This document shows positions 58,614 through 64,000 of a DNA stretch of 64,000 nt, one piece after another. The stretch spans positions 144,936 through 208,935 of the forward strand of contig NZ_SLXP01000005.1 of NCBI RefSeq assembly GCF_004343075.1. The letters run 5' to 3'. Each line of letters opens with the position of its first letter. The first letter of the stretch is position 1. Below the pieces are notes generated by a model that was not told the origin of the DNA, searched no databases, and saw nothing but the letters and a program-made list of their open reading frames with translations. The stretch comes from Rhodovulum marinum. Its GTDB lineage: Bacteria; Pseudomonadota; Alphaproteobacteria; Rhodobacterales; Rhodobacteraceae. The position numbers and the translations under genes are program-made.

Positions 58614-59120
58614 ATGCGAAAATTGTCGAACTTTGAGAAGCTTATGGTCCTCTTGACCGCGAGCCAAAAAAAGGAGGGCTACTGGGTTGACATCGATCTC
58701 GTAGCCGAACTGGTAGCGTATGGAGACGAATGGGCTCTTTCGTGGAAGTACCAATGGTTCGATGAAGAAGACCACCCCAAAGACCCTATCGTTTCAGAAA
58801 CCGTCAAGATTTTCGAGATGATGCGGCATGCCAAGAACAGCGCCGAAGAACTCGGGAAGCCGGAGTTGTTCAACGACCTCTATTTCGATGGCTTCGATGG
58901 GAACAACGACGAACATCACGGAATAGCGCAAGTGCTGGTCAACAAATTGGACCGTTTTACGGACATCCCCAATGCGGCCAGCAACTCCCACTCGGCAGGC
59001 TCACTTCCCCGATACCGGGCAATGCTTAAACGATACGCGCCGATCAAAGAAGAACTTTTGGCTGGCGCTCAATACAAACTGATGAGTGAAGAGCAACTCA
59101 AGATACTAGCGGGAGAATAA
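58614..59120 (+). CDS. YfbU-family protein inserted between fabA and fabB
   Basis: The 168-residue protein resembles Yfb[15 protein letters not shown] opening, [55 protein letters not shown] and [18 protein letters not shown]. YfbU is a small helical family of unknown molecular function that can influence cell death in E. coli. Base composition is lower in GC than the flanks. It begins 11 bases after fabA and ends 1 base before the fabB ATG, so it is co-transcribed with the fatty-acid genes. Confidence 0.72.
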   Translation: MRKLSNFEKLMVLLTASQKKEGYWVDIDLVAELVAYGDEWALSWKYQWFDEEDHPKDPIVSETVKIFEMMRHAKNSAEELGKPELFNDLYFDGFDGNNDEHHGIAQVLVNKLDRFTDIPNAASNSHSAGSLPRYRAMLKRYAPIKEELLAGAQYKLMSEEQLKILAGE

Positions 59121-59121
59121 C

Positions 59122-60351
59122 ATGCGCCGCGTCGTCATCACGGGGCTGGGCATCGTCTCGCCCATCGGCAACACGGTGGCCGAGGTCGAGGCATCCCTGC
59201 GGGCCGGCCGGTCCGGCATCCGCTTTGAACCGGCCTATGCCGAGAACGGGTTCCGCAGCCAGGTCGCGGGGATCCCGCAGATCGACCTGGAAGCGTTGAT
59301 CGACAAGCGCCAGCTGCGGTTCATGGGGCCGGGCGCGGCCTACAACTTCATCGCCATGGACCAGGCGATCAAGGATTCCGGGCTGGAAGACAGCGACGTG
59401 TCGAACGAGCGCACCGGCCTGATCATGGGGTCCGGCGGGCCGTCGACCTCGAACTTCTTCACCGCGCACCAGATCGTCAAGGAAAAGGGCAGCCCGAAAC
59501 GGATGGGCCCGTTCATGGTGACGCGCTGCATGTCGTCGACGAACTCGGCCTGCCTGGCCACGCCGTTCAAGATCAAGGGCGTGAACTACTCGATCACCTC
59601 GGCCTGTTCCACGTCGGCCCATTGCATCGGCAACGGCGTCGAACTGATCCAGATGGGCAAGCAGGACATCGTGTTCGCCGGCGGCGGCGAAGAGGTGGAC
59701 TGGACGCTGTCCTGCCTGTTCGACGCGATGAACGCGCTGTCGTCGAAATACAACGACACGCCCGAGACCGCCTCGCGGCCCTTCGACGCCACGCGCGACG
59801 GGTTCGTGATCGCGGGCGGCGGCGGCACCGTCGTGCTGGAGGAACTGGAACACGCCAAGGCGCGCGGCGCCAAGATCTATGCCGAGGTGACGGGCTATGG
59901 CGCCACGTCCGACGGCTATGACATGGTGGCCCCTGCGGGCGAGGGCGGCGAGCGGTCGATGAAACTGGCGCTGTCGACCCTGCCCGAGGGCCGCAAGATC
60001 GACTATATCAACGCCCACGGCACCTCGACCGTGGCGGGCGACGCGACCGAGATCAAGGCCGTGCGCAACGTCTTCGGCGAGGGGAACGTGCCGCCCATCG
60101 CCTCGACCAAGTCGCTGACCGGGCATTCGCTGGGCGCGACCGGCGTGCACGAGGCGATCTATTCGCTGATCATGATGGACAAGGGGTTCATCGCGGCCTC
60201 GGCCAACATCACCCAGTTGGACCCCGAGATCCACGAGGGCGAGATCGTCACCGAACTGCGCGAGGGCGTCGAGATCGACAGCGTGCTGTCCAACAGCTTT
60301 GGCTTTGGCGGCACCAATGCCTCGCTGGTGATGAGCAAGTATCAGGGGTAA
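59122..60351 (+). CDS. fabB: Beta-ketoacyl-ACP synthase I
   Basis: FabB elongates cis-3-decenoyl-ACP in unsaturated fatty-acid synthesis. The 409-residue thiolase-fold protein has the catalytic Cys in [15 protein letters not shown] (about residues 156-170), His in [11 protein letters not shown] (about 295-305) and [11 protein letters not shown], plus [13 protein letters not shown]. fabI follows after 6 bases. Confidence 0.97.
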   Translation: MRRVVITGLGIVSPIGNTVAEVEASLRAGRSGIRFEPAYAENGFRSQVAGIPQIDLEALIDKRQLRFMGPGAAYNFIAMDQAIKDSGLEDSDVSNERTGLIMGSGGPSTSNFFTAHQIVKEKGSPKRMGPFMVTRCMSSTNSACLATPFKIKGVNYSITSACSTSAHCIGNGVELIQMGKQDIVFAGGGEEVDWTLSCLFDAMNALSSKYNDTPETASRPFDATRDGFVIAGGGGTVVLEELEHAKARGAKIYAEVTGYGATSDGYDMVAPAGEGGERSMKLALSTLPEGRKIDYINAHGTSTVAGDATEIKAVRNVFGEGNVPPIASTKSLTGHSLGATGVHEAIYSLIMMDKGFIAASANITQLDPEIHEGEIVTELREGVEIDSVLSNSFGFGGTNASLVMSKYQG

Positions 60352-60357
60352 GCGCCG

Positions 60358-61146
60358 ATGCCTGAACTGATGAAGGGAAAGCGCGGGCTGGTCATGGGCG
60401 TCGCCAATGACCGGTCGATCGCCTGGGGCATCGCCAAGGCGCTGGCCGACGAGGGCGCGGAGCTGGCCTTTTCCTACCAGGGCGAGAATTTCGGCAAGCG
60501 GGTGGAACCGCTGGCCGCCAGCGTGGGGTCGTCCTTCCTTGTCGACGTGGACGTGACCGACGACGCCTCGCTGGACCGTTGTTTCGGGCGGCTGGAACAG
60601 GAATGGGGCAGCCTCGATTTCGTGGTCCACGCCATCGCCTATTCCGACAAGACCGAGCTGACCGGCCGGTTCATCAACACCACGCGCGAGAACTTCAAGA
60701 ACAGCCTCGCGATCTCGTGCTATTCGCTGATCGACGTGGCGCGGCGCGCGCAGCCGCTGATGCCCAATGGCGGCACGATCCTGACCCTGACCTACCAGGG
60801 GTCGAACAGGGTGACGCCGTTCTACAACGTGATGGGCGTGGCCAAGGCGGCGCTGGAATCCACCGTGCGTTACCTTGCATCCGACCTGGGCCCCGAGGGC
60901 ATTCGCGTCAACGCCATTTCCCCCGGCCCGATGAAGACGCTGGCCGGGGCGGCCATCGCCGGCGGGCGCAAGACCTATCGCCATACCGAGATGAACGCGC
61001 CGCTGCGCCAGAACGCGACGCTGGAATGCATCGGGGGGACGGCGGTCTACCTGGCGTCCGATCACGGGGCCTGCACCACGGGCGAGATCATCACCGTGGA
61101 CGGCGGTTATCACGTGCTGGGCATGCCCCGGTTCGAGAACATCTGA
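60358..61146 (+). CDS. fabI: Enoyl-ACP reductase (NADH)
   Basis: FabI reduces the enoyl-ACP at the end of each elongation cycle. The 262-residue SDR has GVANDRSIAWGIAKALADEGAEL near the N-terminus, FSYQGENFGKRV, and the catalytic Tyr-x6-Lys in FYNVMGVAKAALE (about residues 159-171), followed by ISPGPMKTLA. Its presence predicts triclosan-type sensitivity for this step in relatives. Confidence 0.97.
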   Translation: MPELMKGKRGLVMGVANDRSIAWGIAKALADEGAELAFSYQGENFGKRVEPLAASVGSSFLVDVDVTDDASLDRCFGRLEQEWGSLDFVVHAIAYSDKTELTGRFINTTRENFKNSLAISCYSLIDVARRAQPLMPNGGTILTLTYQGSNRVTPFYNVMGVAKAALESTVRYLASDLGPEGIRVNAISPGPMKTLAGAAIAGGRKTYRHTEMNAPLRQNATLECIGGTAVYLASDHGACTTGEIITVDGGYHVLGMPRFENI

Positions 61147-61179
61147 GGGCGGCGGGCGCCGGCGGAACAAGCGGCCCGA

Positions 61180-61635
61180 TCAGGGAAACGTGTGCCGCGG
61201 CGCCCGGCCCGTACGCTGCTGCCAGTGGCGAAAGGCGCGGGCCTCGACATCGAGGGCGGTCTTCAGGCCCGCCGCTTCGAACCGGGTGACATGGTCCCGC
61301 AGCGCCGCGGGGGCCAGTTGCCATTTCCGGGCCACCTGGCGCAGAAGGCTGTCCTCGTCGATGTCAAAGCCCCGCTCCCTGACCCAGCCGACGACGCGAC
61401 AGTAATTCGCCGCGGCGGCATCGCACCGGACACGCTCGGGCGTCAGCGCGTCCAGCGCCGCCCCGCGCTTCAGCTTGGGCGCGTTTTCAAGCGCACCGGA
61501 CAACCACGCGGCCATCGCGATGCGGGTCCGCCTGGAAACCGGGTCTTCGTGCAACAGCAGCGCGACAAGGTCCGAAGGTTCGCCGCATACCGCACGCCAA
61601 ACCTCGACCGGATCGGCGAAGTCGTATTCGTGCAT
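61180..61635 (-). CDS. Conserved hypothetical protein
   Basis: The 151-residue soluble, mostly helical protein (MHEYDFADPVEVWRAVCGEP, LLLHEDPVSRRTRIAMAAWLSGAL, NYCRVVGWVRERGFDI, LAPAALRDHVTRFEAAG) has no domain I recognise. GAGGGAG precedes the ATG at 61635; an upstream start would lack one. It is convergent with fabI. Confidence 0.75.
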   Translation of the reverse strand: MHEYDFADPVEVWRAVCGEPSDLVALLLHEDPVSRRTRIAMAAWLSGALENAPKLKRGAALDALTPERVRCDAAAANYCRVVGWVRERGFDIDEDSLLRQVARKWQLAPAALRDHVTRFEAAGLKTALDVEARAFRHWQQRTGRAPRHTFP

Positions 61636-61757
61636 GTGGTCTCCCTCAAAGGCACGGCCATCTTGTCGCATATTGGCCCGTCGCGCAATCGACCGCGATC
61701 AAGGCCCCGCCCCGGCCAAGCCCGCGGCATCGCGATGATCGCCCGCCCCGGCCCGCC

Positions 61758-62708
61758 TCAGGCCAGCCGGGTCACCGGGCAGCGGTCGAACAACGCCTCG
61801 GTATCCTCGCGGGTGCACAGCGCCGTGGCATCGGTCATCACCGCCGCGCTGGCCGCTGCCGCGCCCCATTGCAGCGCCACGGCCAGGTCGTCGCCGCGCC
61901 CCAGCGCCAGCGCGAAGGCGCCCAGGAAACTGTCGCCCGCGCCCACCTTGGAGCGCACCGGCACCCGTGCCGCCTCGGCATGCAGCCGCAGCCCGTCCGC
62001 GGCCAGGACCGACCCGTCCCCGCCGCGCGCCACCACCACCACCGAGGCCACCCCCCGCGCCACCAGTTCGGCCGCGAAATCCGCGCTTTCGGTGCGGCCG
62101 TCCAGCCGCCGCCCCGACAGCGCCCGCGCCTCGCTCCGGTCCATCCGCAACAGGAAGGGCGGGCTGTCGGTGCCCTCGGCCAGCCGGGTCAGCGCCGGGC
62201 CCGAGGTGTCGACGATCAGCCGCGCGCCGCGCTTGGCCAGCTTGTAGCCGATGCAGCAGGCGATATCGTCGGGCAGGCCCTTGGGCACGCTGCCCGACAG
62301 CACGACATAGCCGTTCTCGGGCACCGCGGTGGTGATCGCCGCCAGGATCGCCTTGAGGCCCGCGGCGTTCCAGATCGGGCCCGGCAGCACGAAACGGTAT
62401 TGTTCGCCCGTGGCATCATCGGTCACCGCCAGGCTCAGCCGCGTCTCGCCCGGGGCCTGCAGCGGGATCAGCCGGATGCCCTCGTGCTCCAGAAGCGCCT
62501 TGAGCTTGTCGCCGTTATGCCCGCCCAGCGCGACCAGCGCGCGGCTTTCCCCGCCCAGCAGGCGGATCGCGCGGGCGACGTTGATCCCGCCGCCGCCCGG
62601 GTCGGTCACCGCCGGGGCACAGCGCAGCTTCTCCCCCGGCACGACATGGGCGACCGAGGTCGACAGGTCCACGGTGGGGTTCAGCGTGACGGTCAGGATA
62701 TCGTTCAT
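61758..62708 (-). CDS. PfkB-family sugar kinase (1-phosphofructokinase / Pfk-2 like)
   Basis: The 316-residue ribokinase-fold enzyme has VTLNPTVDLSTSV (the opening of phosphofructo- and tagatose-kinases), DPGGGGINVARAIRLLGG (sugar-binding Gly-rich loop, about residues 36-53), VVLSGSVPKGLP and the anion-hole/catalytic VGAGDSFLGAFALAL (about 262-276, Asp as base). A phosphosugar substrate is likely; which one is not certain. No PTS gene is adjacent. Confidence 0.9.
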   Translation of the reverse strand: MNDILTVTLNPTVDLSTSVAHVVPGEKLRCAPAVTDPGGGGINVARAIRLLGGESRALVALGGHNGDKLKALLEHEGIRLIPLQAPGETRLSLAVTDDATGEQYRFVLPGPIWNAAGLKAILAAITTAVPENGYVVLSGSVPKGLPDDIACCIGYKLAKRGARLIVDTSGPALTRLAEGTDSPPFLLRMDRSEARALSGRRLDGRTESADFAAELVARGVASVVVVARGGDGSVLAADGLRLHAEAARVPVRSKVGAGDSFLGAFALALGRGDDLAVALQWGAAAASAAVMTDATALCTREDTEALFDRCPVTRLA

Positions 62709-62866
62709 GGGCGGCGGCGGCTCTGCTTTTTCGGGTCGCCGGAGAGTGACACCCCAGGCCGCAGAGGCCAAGCCCGTACGGGGTCGCATGCCCGGAACGG
62801 CGGCCCGGCGCCGGATGGCCGCCACGCCGGGCACGGCGCGCAGGCACGGGGCCAGTACCACGGCAA

Positions 62867-62923
62867 CGGGCCGGGGGCGTCAGCCCCCGGCCCCGGTCGC
62901 CTTGGCGAAGCCAGGGCGAAACC
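62867..62923 (-). repeat. Compound palindromic repeat, copy E (behind the MBL-fold gene)
   Basis: On the minus strand: GGTTTCGCC, stem CTTGGC-like/GCCAAG, GGCGACC, then stem GGCCGGGGGC-TGAC-GCCCCCGGCC; the tail module is absent. It lies 58 bases past the stop of the leftward metallo-beta-lactamase-fold gene, in its orientation. I see no gene in the rest of 62709-62981. Confidence 0.8.
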
Positions 62924-62981
62924 TCTTTCCCGCCGCGCACCGGCACGGGAAACGCCGCCCGCGCCCGCCGGGACAGCGGCC

Positions 62982-63908
62982 TCAGCCCAGCATCATCTGA
63001 TAGCTGGCCGGCACATAGTGGAACCCCTCGCCCCGCGTCTCGACGAAGCCGTAGCCCGGGAACGGCATGTGATAGCCGATGAAGGGGATCTTGTCGGCGG
63101 CCATCATGTCCAGCATGCGCCGGCGCGTGGCCGCGGCGGCCGCCTTGTCGCGGTCATACAGCACCTCCCAGTCGGGATGGGCCAGCGACCAAACATAATG
63201 GTTGGCGAAATCCGCGCCGATCACCAGCGCCTTGCCCTCGCTTTCCAGCATATAGGCCATGTGGCCGGGCGTATGCCCGAAGGCGGCCATCGCGGTGACG
63301 CCCGAGGCGACCGTGCCGCCATCCTCGACGAAGGTCGTCTTCTCGGCCAGCGGGCGCATCTTGGCCTCGAAGGTCTCGTTTCCCGACATGTCCCAGGCAT
63401 CGAACTCGGCCGCGCCGGTGTAATAGGCGGCCCCCGCAAAGGTTTCGCCCGCCTCGCCCGACAGCCCGCCGACATGGTCGCCATGCATGTGCGTGATGAC
63501 CACCTTGTCGATCTGGTCGGGCGCATAGCCGGCCGCGGCCAGCGCGGCGGTGGTGCCCTCGGGCGACAGCCCGGCGTCGAACAGGATCAGCTCGGCCCCG
63601 GTGTTCACCACCGTCGGCGTGAAGAAGAACTGCGCCTTGTCGGTGGGGATCATGTTGGCGGCCGAAACCTCGGCAAAGCGGTCGGGTTCGACATTCAGGC
63701 CGAAGATCTTCTGCGGCTCCTCGACGGTACGGGTGCCGGCCAGAAGCGTCGTCACCTCGAAACCGCCAAGCTGGAATCGATTGAATTGCGGCATCGCCGC
63801 GCCCAGCATCGGCGCGGCGGCCCGCGCGGTGCCCGCGGTCGCCGCCGCCAGCGGCAGGGCGGCGCCCGCCATCAGCGCCTGGCGGCGGGTAAGGCTCGTG
63901 CGTGTCAT
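62982..63908 (-). CDS. Tat-exported metallo-beta-lactamase-fold hydrolase
   Basis: The 308-residue protein starts with a twin-arginine signal (RTSLTRRQALMAGAALPLAAATAGTARA) and has the MBL metal site HMHGDHVGG (the HxHxDH motif, about residues 140-148), an Asp/His pair in GHTPGHMAYMLES and GADFANH, and a late IGYHMPFPGYG. Substrates in this class include quorum lactones and arylsulfates; none can be chosen. GGGAG precedes the ATG. Confidence 0.9.
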   Translation of the reverse strand: MTRTSLTRRQALMAGAALPLAAATAGTARAAAPMLGAAMPQFNRFQLGGFEVTTLLAGTRTVEEPQKIFGLNVEPDRFAEVSAANMIPTDKAQFFFTPTVVNTGAELILFDAGLSPEGTTAALAAAGYAPDQIDKVVITHMHGDHVGGLSGEAGETFAGAAYYTGAAEFDAWDMSGNETFEAKMRPLAEKTTFVEDGGTVASGVTAMAAFGHTPGHMAYMLESEGKALVIGADFANHYVWSLAHPDWEVLYDRDKAAAAATRRRMLDMMAADKIPFIGYHMPFPGYGFVETRGEGFHYVPASYQMMLG

Positions 63909-64000
63909 CGGGGATCTCCCTGGTTGTTCCCAGGGGGAAACATAGCCGCAAACGCGCGGCTTTCCACCGGGCGGCCAGGATCTGCGGTGCGGATGCACAG

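Overview
The window is GC-rich chromosomal DNA from an alphaproteobacterium, almost certainly a bacteriochlorophyll-making member of the Rhodobacteraceae. The signs are the anaerobic cyclase gene bchE with bchJ, an Irr-type Fur regulator divergent from fabA-fabB-fabI, a SAM/SAH-type riboswitch ahead of metK (a class known from Rhodobacterales), and the alphaproteobacterial gene orders aroA-cmk-rpsA-ihfB-lapA-trpF-trpB and miaB-phoH-ybeY-corC-lnt-metK-trmB. No rRNA, tRNA, CRISPR array, intact insertion sequence or prophage was found.

Layout. 1-9.8 kb: the end of a probable hvfC-hvfD (DUF2063-DoxX) metal-stress operon, an ArsC-like gene, a cold-shock gene followed by a tandem repeat, thyX, gloA, a DUF1194-DUF1194-DUF3047 periplasmic cluster, a MarR-type regulator, sdhE with an XRE regulator, and an aspartate aminotransferase. 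10-20 kb: a foreign-looking DUF6602 nuclease-like gene, then AsmA, rimO, cutA, a pair of DUF6455 genes, small oxidoreductases, an IS481 transposase fossil, mce and an acetyltransferase. 20.4-23.7 kb: an MT-A70 DNA methyltransferase tail-to-tail with a BglII/BstYI-type endonuclease that abuts aspS. 23.8-35.9 kb: cfa, bchEJ with overlapping FnrL- and PpsR-like sites, a GT87 membrane protein, carB, tdk, a ZIP transporter, lldD and rplY. 36-46.5 kb: pth and the long leftward run from aroA to trpB. 46.6-55.9 kb: the miaB-to-trmB run. 56-64 kb: irr/fabABI, a PfkB kinase and a Tat-exported metallo-beta-lactamase-fold protein.

Most of the window is housekeeping: translation and tRNA modification (aspS, rimO, rplY, pth, rpsA, trmB, miaB, ybeY), pyrimidine and thymidylate supply (carB, thyX, tdk, cmk), aromatic amino acids (aroA, trpF, trpB), unsaturated fatty acids (fabA, fabB, fabI, cfa) and methylation (metK). 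The accessory signal is scattered single genes of visibly lower GC placed at operon joints without breaking their hosts: after thyX (2578-3309), after a short gene behind aspC (10063-10938), between trpF and trpB (39323-39565), and between fabA and fabB (58614-59120). The restriction-modification pair beside aspS is a similar insertion.

The most unusual non-coding signals are a compound palindromic repeat whose five copies all lie just 3' of a gene and in that gene's orientation, and a perfect-period four-unit CATATGA array behind the cold-shock gene.
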